Assembly: GCA_937876245.1 (NCBI GenBank)
Contig: CALEGP010000003.1
Span: 16,871 to 80,870, forward strand
Direction of reading: 5' to 3'
Source of the DNA: an uncultured Actinomycetes bacterium
GTDB lineage: Bacteria > Actinomycetota > Actinomycetes > Nanopelagicales > Nanopelagicaceae
DNA length: 64,000 bases
The translations under genes and the position numbers were made by a program. The notes beneath the pieces were generated by a model that saw only the letters and a program-made list of their open reading frames with translations, searched no databases and had not been told where the DNA came from. Positions 36,147-45,912 of the stretch are shown here, piece by piece. Position 1 is the stretch's first letter; each line of letters opens with the position of its first letter.

Positions 36147-36231
36147 TGGTGGCGGGTGAAGGATTTGAACCTTCGAAGGCAGAGCCGGGGGATTTACAGT
36201 CCCCTCCCATTGGCCGCTCGGGCAACCCGCC
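36147..36231 (-). tRNA. tRNA-Tyr (GTA)
   Basis: A complete long-variable-arm tRNA on the minus strand. The acceptor GGCGGGT pairs with ACCCGCC, the anticodon loop holds GTA, and the variable arm GGC-TCT-GCC is followed by T-stem GAAGG/CCTTC with loop TTCAAAT. The 3' CCA is encoded. Its 3' end faces the repeat region, the side on which elements integrating at tRNA genes usually insert. The 200 bases between it and the HEPN relic show no gene. Confidence 0.96.
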
Positions 36232-36288
36232 AGGGTTTATTACGGCTTGCGTAGATTACCTTATTAACTCATGCTCTCGAAATCGTCT

Positions 36289-37071
36289 TTAGTCCGGCAG
36301 AATGACAGGAACTTGGGTCATTAATCCGCCATCAATCACGTAAGAACTTCCGGTAATAAATGAAGCTTTATCTGAACAGAGGAATCCCACAAGTTCCCCA
36401 ATGTCATGAATGCTGGCCATACGACCAATTGGGTGAGAACTTCCCCACTCTTTCAAAATCTCATCTTCACTTCTTCCAGCACTAAATACCCGAGCGGATT
36501 CCCGCAACATTGGCGTATCCACCGACGCTGGCAGGATCGCGTTGCATCTGATTTGTTCTGCCGCATGATCGATTGCTATAGCTCGAGTTAGTGAATTTAT
36601 TGCGCCCTTTGAAGCCGCGTATGCGACAACACCTTTTTGGTTGGCTAATGATTGAACTGAGGAAATATTTACTATAGATCCGCCTTTTGCCTTGCGCATA
36701 AATGGAATCGCATACTTGGCAGTTAGGTACATGGACTTAACATTCACATTAAATGTCTTGTCCCAAGTTTCTTCACTTGTTTCCACCGCTGTTCCATAAG
36801 TTTGGATTCCGGCACAATTCACCAAATAATCTATTTGTCCATACTTTTCGCCAATACTTGCAACCGCGCTCTTCACTTGAGAATCAGAAGAAACGTCAAC
36901 TTTCATTCCTGAAATTTTCTCACCAAACTCCGCAAAGCCCTCTTGTGCCTTTATTAAGCCAGCTTCATCTAAATCAAACATAATCACAATTGCGCCATCT
37001 TCCAAGAGACGTTTTGTGCTTCCAAAGCCAATTCCTTTAGCTCCTCCGGTAACAATTGCAACTTTGCTCAT
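36289..37071 (-). CDS. SDR-family sugar or hydroxy-acid dehydrogenase
   Basis: A 260-residue classical SDR with TGGAKGIG at the N-terminus, NCAGIQ, the catalytic Ser in INISSVQS and YAASKG (Tyr/Lys), ending in SSYVIDGGLMTQ. It resembles glucose/fucose/rhamnose 1-dehydrogenase and 3-ketoacyl reductase types. It directly follows the FMN L-lactate dehydrogenase gene on the same strand with no gap, so it is probably in the same operon. This points to sugar or lactate-linked metabolism. Confidence 0.78.
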   Translation of the reverse strand: MSKVAIVTGGAKGIGFGSTKRLLEDGAIVIMFDLDEAGLIKAQEGFAEFGEKISGMKVDVSSDSQVKSAVASIGEKYGQIDYLVNCAGIQTYGTAVETSEETWDKTFNVNVKSMYLTAKYAIPFMRKAKGGSIVNISSVQSLANQKGVVAYAASKGAINSLTRAIAIDHAAEQIRCNAILPASVDTPMLRESARVFSAGRSEDEILKEWGSSHPIGRMASIHDIGELVGFLCSDKASFITGSSYVIDGGLMTQVPVILPD

Positions 37072-38295
37072 TCACCAACTCCTAATCCGAGCGCCATTTT
37101 TTCGAACTTCAGCAATATTGGTTGCGCCTGTTAGGGCCATTCCGTTTTCGAATTCGCGTCGCATTATTTCTATAACTTGTTCAACACCTGCTTCGCCATT
37201 TGCCATTGCACCATATAGATATGCCCGGCCGATAAAGACTGCTTTTGCGCCAAGAGCAATGGCGCTAAGGGCATCTAGGCCAGACATAATCCCGCCATCA
37301 ATATAAATTTCCACCTTTTTTCCGACTGCCCTGACTACATCAGGAAGAATTTCGAGTGGAACTGGGCCTCGATCAAATTGGCGCCCTCCATGATTTGAAA
37401 GGATAATTCCTTGAATTCCCAGTTTTGCCACTGTTTTTGCATCTTCAACACTTTGAATTCCCTTTATAACTATTGGCCCATCCCAAACCGATCGCAACCA
37501 CGAAATATCTTTGAAAGTCGTTGCGGGATCAAAAATTGCTGCGGCTAGGTGTGAAAGAGATTTATCCCAACCTCGAAATGCTGCGAATTCCAACTTGCCT
37601 GTAGTGAAAAGATTCAGCCACCAAATCGGCTTTCGGGCAATAGCGAATACTGTGTTGATTCGAATTCGCGGTGGAATAGTTAGCCCATTCCTATTGTCTC
37701 GGTACCGCAATCCAGCTACAGGCGTATCTACTGTTAATACTAAGGTTTCAAATCCGCTCTCCCGAGCTTGTTTAATAACAGCCAAACTATCGTTCCGATT
37801 TTTCATGACATACAACTGAAACCATCTCCGCGAATTTGGAACTGCGCTTGCTAATTCGGCGGGCGAAGTCGTTCCCATCGTTGATAAGGCATAGATTAAA
37901 TTCTTTTCTGCCGCCACATTTGCTACTGCGGGTTCACCAACATGATGCATAAGTCTTGTGTAACCGGTCGGAGCAAAACAAATTGGTAAATCAACTTTTT
38001 TGCCAAGAATAATCTCTGAGGTATCTAGCCTGGAAACATCACGCAAAACTCTTGAATTGAACTCAACTCTAGAATATACCTCTCGAGATCTGGCATAGGC
38101 GATTTCGTCAACGGCCCCGCCCTCTACATAATCAAATACAACTTTAGGTGTTCGTTTTCGGGCGATTGTGGCCATGTCATCAACGCTCTGGGCGCGTTGT
38201 AATTTGCCCTTGTAAGGGTTTAACGAAGGCAAAGTCCAATCAATTAGCGACCAGAAATAGGGCAGGTTCGGCAATTTACGAGCGCTCCGAATCAT
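37072..38295 (-). CDS. lldD: FMN-dependent alpha-hydroxy-acid dehydrogenase, L-lactate type
   Basis: A 407-residue TIM-barrel flavoprotein of the L-lactate dehydrogenase/glycolate oxidase family. FAPTGYTRLMHHVGE, the catalytic segment LSNHGGRQFDRGP (active-site His and Arg) and the FMN loop IDGGIMSG are present. The barrel and FMN site are complete. It would oxidise L-lactate to pyruvate and feed electrons to menaquinone. L-lactate is a product expected from the fucose route encoded 10 kb away, which gives it a clear use here. Confidence 0.87.
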   Translation of the reverse strand: MIRSARKLPNLPYFWSLIDWTLPSLNPYKGKLQRAQSVDDMATIARKRTPKVVFDYVEGGAVDEIAYARSREVYSRVEFNSRVLRDVSRLDTSEIILGKKVDLPICFAPTGYTRLMHHVGEPAVANVAAEKNLIYALSTMGTTSPAELASAVPNSRRWFQLYVMKNRNDSLAVIKQARESGFETLVLTVDTPVAGLRYRDNRNGLTIPPRIRINTVFAIARKPIWWLNLFTTGKLEFAAFRGWDKSLSHLAAAIFDPATTFKDISWLRSVWDGPIVIKGIQSVEDAKTVAKLGIQGIILSNHGGRQFDRGPVPLEILPDVVRAVGKKVEIYIDGGIMSGLDALSAIALGAKAVFIGRAYLYGAMANGEAGVEQVIEIMRREFENGMALTGATNIAEVRKNGARIRSW

Positions 38296-38368
38296 GGCGC
38301 TAATTTACCCTACAATTGGGCTCATTAGAATAAGATAAAAATAGATTACTGAAAAAGGGGTCCTTAAA

Positions 38369-38857
38369 GTGGCTGATTCAAGTTTTGATGTTGTCTCCGA
38401 AGTTGATCATATGGAAGTGGATAATGCTTTTAATCAAGCAGACCGCGAAATTGCCACGCGCTTTGATTTCAAAAATACGGATAGTAAAATTGAAAAATCT
38501 GGCGAGAAGATTCTTATTGAGGCTCAGTCCGAAGAGAAGGCAAAGGCCGTTCTCGAAGTCTTTAAGGATAAATTGATCAAGCGTCAGGTTTCGCTCAAAC
38601 ACCTTGAATCATCAGACCCGGAACTTAGTGGCAAAATCTATAAAATTAGTTGCACACTAATAGAAGGAATCTCAACTGAGAATGCCAAAAAACTGGCAAA
38701 AATAATTCGTGACGAAGGACCAAAATCTATTAAGACACAGATCCAAGGCGAGACTCTTAGGGTGACAAGTAAATCCCGAGATGACCTACAGGACACAATG
38801 GCTCTAGTAAAAGCACAAACTTTAGAGTTTGCAGTTCAGTTTACGAACTATCGCTAA
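38369..38857 (+). CDS. yajQ: YajQ-family nucleotide-binding protein
   Basis: A 162-residue protein with two ferredoxin-like repeats. It begins ADSSFDVVSEVDHMEV after a GTG start and contains NAFNQADREIATRFDFKNT, the KIYKISCTLIEGIS stretch and IQGETLRVTSKSRDDLQ. Family members bind cyclic di-GMP or nucleic acid in some species. AAAAAGGGG precedes the start. The rarD gene starts four bases after its stop, suggesting cotranscription. Confidence 0.94.
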   Translation: MADSSFDVVSEVDHMEVDNAFNQADREIATRFDFKNTDSKIEKSGEKILIEAQSEEKAKAVLEVFKDKLIKRQVSLKHLESSDPELSGKIYKISCTLIEGISTENAKKLAKIIRDEGPKSIKTQIQGETLRVTSKSRDDLQDTMALVKAQTLEFAVQFTNYR

Positions 38858-38860
38858 TAG

Positions 38861-39760
38861 GTGAGTAACTACCGTCTTGGCTTAATTTATGGATTTATCT
38901 CCTACACCTTGTGGGGACTATTTCCACTTTATTGGCCACTGCTTCAACCAGCCACACCGCTGGAAATGGTTGCCCACCGTTCGGTTTGGTCACTTGTAAT
39001 TTGTATTATCGCTCTCGCTGTCGGTCATCAATTGAAATCAACTTTTGCACTAATGAAGACTCCGAAAATCTTTTGGCAATTTTTTGCTGCAGCTGGCTTG
39101 ATCTCGATAAATTGGATTACCTATATTTGGGCAGTTAATCACGAACAAATCGTTGAGGCATCACTTGGTTATTACATGCAGCCAATTCTCTTAGTGATGA
39201 TGGGAATTCTGATTTTCAAAGAGGAATTGCGTAAGATCCAGTGGATTGCTTTTTTAGTCGCTATCTTCGGAGTTATTGTTTTAACAATTGACTATGGTCG
39301 TCCGCCTTGGATTTCATTCGCCCTAGCTTTTTCTTGGAGTTCCTATAGTTTTGTTAAGAAGAAAATAAATTTGGGATCTCTCCAGGGACTTGCAATCGAA
39401 ACGCTTATCTCTTCCGTTTTTTATGGCGCCTACTTGCTTTGGCTTGGAAGTAAGGGAACCGGTCAATTTGGTCATGGCGCGGGTTTAACCGCGCTTTTGA
39501 TTGGTGCCGGCGCCGCTACAGCGATTCCCCTCCTATTGTTCAATGGAGCCACGACGCGAATTCCATTCACAATGATTGGCTTGTTGCAGTACCTGACCCC
39601 AACGATTCAGTTTTTACTAGCTGTCTTCCTGCGCCATGAGCCCATGCCAACTGCAAGATGGATTGGCTTCGTATTTATTTGGATAGCCCTGATAACCCTT
39701 GGCTACGACTTAATTAAGTCAGGAAGTTCTAGAGATAACAGCTTGGCTCAGCCCGACTAA
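38861..39760 (+). CDS. rarD: RarD / EamA-family membrane transporter
   Basis: A 299-residue protein with ten predicted membrane segments. It shows the RarD-type start YGFISYTLWGLFPLYWPLL and later YIWAVNHEQIVEASLGYYM and LLQYLTPTIQFLLAVF. This group of the drug/metabolite transporter family was named for chloramphenicol sensitivity; the native substrate is unknown. It begins with GTG. Its last 42 bases overlap the convergent polyprenyl synthase gene. Confidence 0.9.
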   Translation: MSNYRLGLIYGFISYTLWGLFPLYWPLLQPATPLEMVAHRSVWSLVICIIALAVGHQLKSTFALMKTPKIFWQFFAAAGLISINWITYIWAVNHEQIVEASLGYYMQPILLVMMGILIFKEELRKIQWIAFLVAIFGVIVLTIDYGRPPWISFALAFSWSSYSFVKKKINLGSLQGLAIETLISSVFYGAYLLWLGSKGTGQFGHGAGLTALLIGAGAATAIPLLLFNGATTRIPFTMIGLLQYLTPTIQFLLAVFLRHEPMPTARWIGFVFIWIALITLGYDLIKSGSSRDNSLAQPD

Positions 39761-40708
39761 AGCAGCTTTTGCTGGGCCCTCGGGAAGTAGACTCAAGTGC
39801 ATCTGTGCAGACTTAGCTCTCTCTGCTACTAGTTCGCGAGACTTTGTCAGAGCAATATGTGAGCGAAGTTTCAAAATAGTTTCTTGTACTACTGCTTCAT
39901 CCGTAATTGGAGCACACAGTAACTCTTTGAGTTTAGCATCATTGGGGTCCTCAGATTCTAGAATAAATAAAGTTACCAATGTTGGAACTCCCTCTCGCAA
40001 GTCTGTTCCCGGTGTTTTGCCTGACTCGTGAGAGTCGCTGACAATGTCAATAATGTCATCTGCAAGTTGGAAAACAACTCCTATTTCTTCACCGAAATTT
40101 GTAAGAGCATCAATCACTATTGGTTCTGCCCCGGAAATTAGCGCTCCATATCTGGCACTTGCCGATATCAGCGATGCGGTTTTATCTGAAACAACATTTA
40201 GGTAATGCTCTAACTGAGTTTTACCTTGACTAGATCCCTGAGTCTCAGTTATTTGGCCAATCACCAAACGTTCAAAAGTAAGAGCTTGCAAGCGAACGGC
40301 CTCTGGTCCAAGGTCAGCCAAAAGTTGCGAAGTTTTTGCGAACAAATAGTCGCCGGTCAAAATTGCAACGCTGTTATCCCAACGATTATTTGCGCTTTCA
40401 ACTCCTCGACGAAGTGGCGCCTCATCCATAACATCATCATGGTACAAAGTTCCCAGGTGGGTAAGTTCGCAGACGACGGCAGCTTCAATGAGCCCATCAG
40501 CTTCAGGATTTCCAAAATGGGATGCGAGAAGAGTTAGTAATGGCCTAAGTCGTTTTCCGCCCGCATCAATAAGATGCCGGGAAGTCTCAATTACTAGTGG
40601 ATATTTTCCTTCTATTGCTTCTCGTAAAAATACTTCAACTTCCTGCATAGAGGCAAGGAGCCTGGTTTCAAGGGCCAGATCAATATCTGGAATTCCAATT
40701 CGCGACAT
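39719..40708 (-). CDS. Polyprenyl diphosphate synthase
   Basis: A 329-residue trans-isoprenyl diphosphate synthase. It has the first aspartate-rich motif HDDVMDEA and the second DDIIDI in FQLADDIIDIV, with GGKRLRPLLTLL near the N-terminus. It builds the C40-C50 side chain that MenA attaches to the naphthoquinone ring. It starts where nuoN stops, so quinone tail synthesis and complex I are encoded in one transcriptional block. The exact chain length is not readable. Confidence 0.93.
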   Translation of the reverse strand: MSRIGIPDIDLALETRLLASMQEVEVFLREAIEGKYPLVIETSRHLIDAGGKRLRPLLTLLASHFGNPEADGLIEAAVVCELTHLGTLYHDDVMDEAPLRRGVESANNRWDNSVAILTGDYLFAKTSQLLADLGPEAVRLQALTFERLVIGQITETQGSSQGKTQLEHYLNVVSDKTASLISASARYGALISGAEPIVIDALTNFGEEIGVVFQLADDIIDIVSDSHESGKTPGTDLREGVPTLVTLFILESEDPNDAKLKELLCAPITDEAVVQETILKLRSHIALTKSRELVAERAKSAQMHLSLLPEGPAKAALVGLSQAVISRTS

Positions 40709-42222
40709 TAGCGAATGAAGTAGGCAAAGTTTTGTGCGACATCAAAGAGTATTGATGGAGCAAGGCCGAGGAGTATTGTAACAATTGCGCTCAAGAAAAT
40801 CGCGACTCTAGTAAGTAGTGGGGGAATTACAACTGATACAGAATCATTCGAAGCATCAGCAAAGAAGAGCATCAAAATTATTCGCAGGTAAAAAAAGACT
40901 GCGATCGCACTGGCAAGAACTCCGACGACTACCAAATAGATGTTTCCAGATTCATATGCGGCGGAAAATATTGCAAACTTGCCAACGAATCCACTTGTCA
41001 GTGGAATTCCAGCGAAACTTAAGAGAAATAGCGACATGGTGGCGGCGATAAGCGGAGATTTCTTGCCCAAACCAAGCCAGCGATTGATGTCAGAGACTTC
41101 ACCGGCCGAATCGCGGATCAGAGTTACAACACCAAAGGCGCCAAGGGTTGCTAGTCCGTAGGCCACTGAATAGAAGAGCAGCGCAGCCAATCCACTTTGG
41201 TTAAGCGACACAACTGCTGTAAGCAAAAAGCCTGCGTGTGCAATTGAGGAGAATGCCAGAATGCGTTTTATATCGCGCTGGGAAATGGCTGCGATTGCGC
41301 CAAACAACATAGTGACGACTGCAATGACTGAAATTATTGGTTTCCAACTCCATTGTGCGGCATCCAGGCCAACATAGAAAATTCGCATGGTTGCACCAAA
41401 TGCTGCTGCCTTGGTTGCCGCTGCCATAAATCCCGTTATCGGAGTTGGGGCGCCTTGATAAACATCTGGTGTCCAAGAATGGAATGGCACCGCGCCAACC
41501 TTGAAAAGCAAACCAACAGAAACAAAGGCAATTCCAAGAAGCAAGAAGACATCGTTACCACCACCACCATGGATTGCATCGGTTAGGCCATTTAAGGAAA
41601 GTGATCCTGAATAGCCATAGAGAAGCGCTGCTCCGAAGAGGAAAAACGCTGACGAGTAGGCGCCAAGTAAAAAGTATTTGAGGGCCGCTTCTTGAGAAAG
41701 CAGCCTACGTCGCCGTGATAAGCCAGCCATCAAATAAAGAGGCAGAGAGAGAACTTCAAGGGCAACAAATAGCGTGATGAAATCCGTAGCTACCGGGAAG
41801 AGCATCATTCCGGAAACTGCAAATAGGGTTAAGGGAAATACTTCAGTTTGTGCTCGTCCTGATTCAAGGGCAGCGGCCTCTTCTATTGATCCGGGCAGCG
41901 CAGATGCTTGTGGTGCAAAGTGATCTTGGTCGGCAATCAATAGAATTCCTACAAAAGCCAGAACTAAGATTGTTCCTTGTAGGAAAATTCCAGCGCCATC
42001 AATTGATACCGAGGTAATGGCAGCCATCGATGATCCTTGATTTCGCACTCGATAGAGTTGCTCGAAAGCAATAACGATACCGGCCAGCGAAATTGTCAGC
42101 TGCAGTCGAGCGCGTAGCGCCTGCTTAATAAAAGCTTCAACCAGAACACCCAGAATGGCCGTAGCTAAAATTATAAGAATTGGAGCTAAGAGTGCGTAAT
42201 CTAGCTTGGGCGACGTCAACAT
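40708..42222 (-). CDS. nuoN: NADH-quinone oxidoreductase subunit N
   Basis: An antiporter-like proton-pumping subunit in the membrane arm of complex I; 504 residues with about 14 membrane segments. The conserved core with YFLLGAYSSAFFLFG and FKVGAVPFHSWTPDVYQGAP (key Lys and His positions) is intact. It shares one base with nuoM upstream and with the polyprenyl synthase start downstream. Confidence 0.97.
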   Translation of the reverse strand: MLTSPKLDYALLAPILIILATAILGVLVEAFIKQALRARLQLTISLAGIVIAFEQLYRVRNQGSSMAAITSVSIDGAGIFLQGTILVLAFVGILLIADQDHFAPQASALPGSIEEAAALESGRAQTEVFPLTLFAVSGMMLFPVATDFITLFVALEVLSLPLYLMAGLSRRRRLLSQEAALKYFLLGAYSSAFFLFGAALLYGYSGSLSLNGLTDAIHGGGGNDVFLLLGIAFVSVGLLFKVGAVPFHSWTPDVYQGAPTPITGFMAAATKAAAFGATMRIFYVGLDAAQWSWKPIISVIAVVTMLFGAIAAISQRDIKRILAFSSIAHAGFLLTAVVSLNQSGLAALLFYSVAYGLATLGAFGVVTLIRDSAGEVSDINRWLGLGKKSPLIAATMSLFLLSFAGIPLTSGFVGKFAIFSAAYESGNIYLVVVGVLASAIAVFFYLRIILMLFFADASNDSVSVVIPPLLTRVAIFLSAIVTILLGLAPSILFDVAQNFAYFIR

Positions 42223-43727
42223 TATTTGACCACCTTTGCGATCGGATCGCTTACCCCGACATGGGTCATAATTGTTTGCGTAGTTGGATTAATAACATCA
42301 AGCGCTGGTTTTGGATAGAAACCCAACAGAACTAACACTGCAATAACCGGCCCAATTGCGATTTTCTCACGCAGATTAAGGTCAATAATTCCAGCTGCCG
42401 AGGTTGGTGTTTCCCCATGAAGCGCTCTCTGGACTGCCAGTAATACATAGAGTGAAGCCAAAATAATTCCGGTCGTTCCAAGAATCGCTGCAACAGGATA
42501 CTTAGCAAATGATCCAACTAGGACTAAAAATTCGCTAACAAAACTGGAGAGACCTGGAAGTGCAAGTGCCGACATTCCAGCAAGGAAGAAGCTCCAAGCA
42601 AGGACCGGGGCCACTCGCTGTAAACCGCCAAAATCAGCAATTTGTGATGAACCACGACGTTTGATCATCCAACCGGCAGTCAGGAATAGCGCTGCCGTTG
42701 AGAAACCATGGTTGACCATATAGAAAATTGCGCCGGATAAGCCCTGTGAAGTTAAGGCAAAGATTCCCAACGTTATAAAACCAAAATGTGAAATCGAAGT
42801 GAAAGCAATCAGGGAATTAATATCCTTCTGTCCAATTGCCAAGAATGCACCATACAGAATGGATATAACGGCCAGGGTAATAATCGCTGGCGTAAATGTT
42901 TTCGTAGCTTCAGGGAAAAAACTCATACAGAAGCGAATCATTCCGTAAGTACCAACTTTATCTAGAACTCCGAGTAATAAAGTAGAAGTGCCAGCAGTCG
43001 CAGACTTTGCCGCAGTTGGAAGCCAGGTATGGAATGGCCAGAGCGGCGCTTTAATTGCAAAGGCGATAAAGAAGCCGAGGAATAACCAATTCTGTGTCGC
43101 AGTGTCAATGCTTAATTCGGAAAGTTTCGTAATATCAAAAGTTCCGCCACCCTGATTTGTCGAAATTATGTATAGCCCAATTACTGAAGCCAGCATTAGA
43201 AGGCCACCAAAAAGACTATAGAGCAAGAACTTCATTGCGGCGGCGGCACGTTCTCCTGATCCATATCCGCCAATTAGGAAGTAGACCGGAAGTAACATCG
43301 CCTCAAAAATTACATAGAAGAGAAACACATCTGTTGCAGCAAATACGCCGATCATCATGGTTTCTAGAACTAGTAGAAGTATGTAAAAAGTCTTCACGCT
43401 CCAGCGACCGTTCTCCGATTCGTTCCATCCGGCAAGAAAAACAATCGGAACCAAGATGCTGGTCATTAAAATTAGCACTAGCGCCATTCCATCAATGCCA
43501 ACTGCGTAATTAATATTGAATGCCGAAATCCAGCTGCGGGACTCGCTAAATTGAAGTGATCTTTCACTTTTCTCAAAGCCAAAGGCCATGAAAATGGAAA
43601 CAATCATCACCAAAACTGCGAATCCAAGTGCGACTTGCTTAACTAATTTGGCGTTGCTAACTGGTAAAAAGGCGATTAATCCCGCCCCTATTAGTGGCAG
43701 CAGTTGAAGGGTGGTCAAAATACTCAT
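42222..43727 (-). CDS. nuoM: NADH-quinone oxidoreductase subunit M
   Basis: A proton-pumping membrane subunit of complex I, 501 residues from the ATG at 43727, which overlaps the nuoL stop as ATGA (an upstream in-frame start at 43742 is less likely). Visible landmarks are YAVGIDGMALVLILMTSI, FYVIFEAMLLPVYFLIGGY and FAIKAPLWPFHTWLPTA. The membrane topology is complete. Confidence 0.97.
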   Translation of the reverse strand: MSILTTLQLLPLIGAGLIAFLPVSNAKLVKQVALGFAVLVMIVSIFMAFGFEKSERSLQFSESRSWISAFNINYAVGIDGMALVLILMTSILVPIVFLAGWNESENGRWSVKTFYILLLVLETMMIGVFAATDVFLFYVIFEAMLLPVYFLIGGYGSGERAAAAMKFLLYSLFGGLLMLASVIGLYIISTNQGGGTFDITKLSELSIDTATQNWLFLGFFIAFAIKAPLWPFHTWLPTAAKSATAGTSTLLLGVLDKVGTYGMIRFCMSFFPEATKTFTPAIITLAVISILYGAFLAIGQKDINSLIAFTSISHFGFITLGIFALTSQGLSGAIFYMVNHGFSTAALFLTAGWMIKRRGSSQIADFGGLQRVAPVLAWSFFLAGMSALALPGLSSFVSEFLVLVGSFAKYPVAAILGTTGIILASLYVLLAVQRALHGETPTSAAGIIDLNLREKIAIGPVIAVLVLLGFYPKPALDVINPTTQTIMTHVGVSDPIAKVVK

Positions 43728-45613
43728 AGCGTCACCAACCAAACCATTACGACTAGGGCTAGTACGCCCAAGACCATAATCAGCGCATAACTTCGGACAA
43801 ATCCGCTCTGAATAGAGCGAACGGCGGTGGATGAGGTTTGAATGATCCAGCCAATCATTCGGAGAAGACCATCAATAACCTTGTAATCAGTCTTGACCAA
43901 TCCAGAAGTTAACTTCTGGCCAGGACGCATAAATACGGCCTCATTAAATGAATCCTGATATAAATCATTTCGAGCAGCCTTGGTGAAAACTGAAACATTA
44001 GTTGGAGCGACCAGAGGAACTGTCCGGTATTTAAATACTGCTAGAGCTACTCCTATTGCAATTACTACAAGAGCCATCAATGAAACAACGAGCGGAGGCA
44101 AGAATTCTTCGGCATGGTTTTCATGGTTTTCATTTACAATTGGTTGTAACCAATTGACTAGAGCGCCTCCCGAACTTAATAGAAAGCCAGAAGTCACAGA
44201 GCCGAGGGCAAGTACTGCCATTGGTGCCCACATCAAGATTGGTGATTCATGTGGCTTAGCGTTTTCGTCCCAACGTTTGGTTCCGGTAAATGTTAAAACA
44301 ATTACTCGAGTCATATAAAATGCCGTTACTGCTGCGCCAAGTAGAGCAGCTCCGCCTAATAGGATTCCTTTTGCTCCCCCCGCGTTGAATGCGGTTTCTA
44401 TAATTTTATCTTTTGAATAGAAACCTGCAAAGGGTGGAACACCGAGTATGGCAAGGTAACCAAGCCCAAATGTTGCTGCGGTGATCGGCATAACTTTTCT
44501 GATTGCACCGTAACGTCGCATATTTACTTCGTCATTCATTCCGTGCATTACTGAACCAGCACCTAGGAACATTCCAGCCTTAAAGAAACCGTGTGTCAGC
44601 AAGTGCATGATAGCGAATGCATATCCAACTGGACCAAGTCCGGTAGCGAGAATCATGTAACCGATCTGCGACATCGTCGATGCTGCAAGCGCCTTCTTAA
44701 TGTCGTCCTTAGCTGTTCCGATTACTGCACCGAACAACAGCGTTATGGCTCCGACACTAACAACCATAAGTTGCGCAGTAGGTGAAGCATCAAAAATAAA
44801 GTTCGAACGAGTTATTAAATACACCCCAGCTGTCACCATGGTAGCTGCGTGGATCAGCGCCGAAACTGGGGTTGGGCCTGCCATTGCATCGCCAAGCCAG
44901 GATTGCAGTGGGAATTGTGCTGATTTTCCAGCAGCTGCCAATAGTAAGGCTGCGCCAATTGCGGTTAGTGCAGCAGCTGATGCGCCATGAGCACCTTCTT
45001 TAACACCAGCGAAAGTAACTGTTCCAAATTGAGTAAATGCAATCATGATAGCCAATGAAAGGCCCACATCTCCAACGCGATTTGCGACGAATGCTTTCTT
45101 GGCCGCTGTTGCATATGCCGGTTTTTGATTCCAGAAACCAATCAGCAAGTAAGAAGCAAGACCCACACCTTCCCAGCCCACATAAAGATTTAAATACGAG
45201 TCGCCAAGGACAAGGAGCAACATAGCCGCGATAAAGAAGTTTAGGTAAGCAAAGAATCTGCGGCGATCATGATCGTGCGACATATAGGCAATTGAATAGA
45301 CATGTATAAGAGTTCCCACGCCAGAAATCAAAAGTACAAAACAAATAGAGAGTTGATCAAGTAGAAGGGATGCATCGACGTGAAGACTTCCAACCGAAAT
45401 CCATTCAAAGATCTTTTGCGTAGCTGGTCTGGCAAGTCCGTCTCTGCCTTGCATCGCAAAAAATTCAATTAAAGCAACTGCAAATACGCTTGCCGAAATC
45501 AATGTTGCAAAAATATGACCCCACTTATCCGCGATGCGACCCAGAAGCAGCAATAGGGCTGAGCTGAAAAGTGGTAGGGCGATTAAGTAAACTAAGTTAG
45601 TGCTCGTCGTCAT
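43724..45613 (-). CDS. nuoL: NADH-quinone oxidoreductase subunit L
   Basis: The most distal proton-pumping subunit of complex I, 629 residues. It includes DQLSICFVLLISGVGTLIH, WEGVGLASYLLIGFW and GKSAQFPLQSWLGDAMAGPT. The long C-terminal lateral helix region is present. It shares a base with nuoK upstream and overlaps nuoM downstream. Confidence 0.97.
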   Translation of the reverse strand: MTTSTNLVYLIALPLFSSALLLLLGRIADKWGHIFATLISASVFAVALIEFFAMQGRDGLARPATQKIFEWISVGSLHVDASLLLDQLSICFVLLISGVGTLIHVYSIAYMSHDHDRRRFFAYLNFFIAAMLLLVLGDSYLNLYVGWEGVGLASYLLIGFWNQKPAYATAAKKAFVANRVGDVGLSLAIMIAFTQFGTVTFAGVKEGAHGASAAALTAIGAALLLAAAGKSAQFPLQSWLGDAMAGPTPVSALIHAATMVTAGVYLITRSNFIFDASPTAQLMVVSVGAITLLFGAVIGTAKDDIKKALAASTMSQIGYMILATGLGPVGYAFAIMHLLTHGFFKAGMFLGAGSVMHGMNDEVNMRRYGAIRKVMPITAATFGLGYLAILGVPPFAGFYSKDKIIETAFNAGGAKGILLGGAALLGAAVTAFYMTRVIVLTFTGTKRWDENAKPHESPILMWAPMAVLALGSVTSGFLLSSGGALVNWLQPIVNENHENHAEEFLPPLVVSLMALVVIAIGVALAVFKYRTVPLVAPTNVSVFTKAARNDLYQDSFNEAVFMRPGQKLTSGLVKTDYKVIDGLLRMIGWIIQTSSTAVRSIQSGFVRSYALIMVLGVLALVVMVWLVTL

Positions 45614-45912
45614 TATCGTTTCAACAAACTAGCATCATCGACAGATGCTGATCGACGGGAGCGATAAATCGCAACTATTATCGCTAGGCCAACTACAACT
45701 TCACAAGCCGCAACCACCATGGTGAAAAAGGAAGCTACCTGGCCTGAGAGATTTCCGTGAATTCTGGAAAAGGTTACGAAAGCTAGATTTGCCGCATTTA
45801 ACATGAGTTCTACGCACATGAAGATAACAATCGCATTTCTTCGAACTACGACCCCAATCGCTCCGATAGTAAATAGGAGTGCAGAAAGATAAACGTAATT
45901 TGAAACATCCAT
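45613..45912 (-). CDS. nuoK: NADH-quinone oxidoreductase subunit K
   Basis: A three-helix membrane subunit of complex I, 99 residues. The two buried glutamates are seen in [17 protein letters not shown] and [12 protein letters not shown]. It directly abuts nuoJ upstream and shares a base with nuoL. Confidence 0.97.
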   Translation of the reverse strand: MDVSNYVYLSALLFTIGAIGVVVRRNAIVIFMCVELMLNAANLAFVTFSRIHGNLSGQVASFFTMVVAACEVVVGLAIIVAIYRSRRSASVDDASLLKR

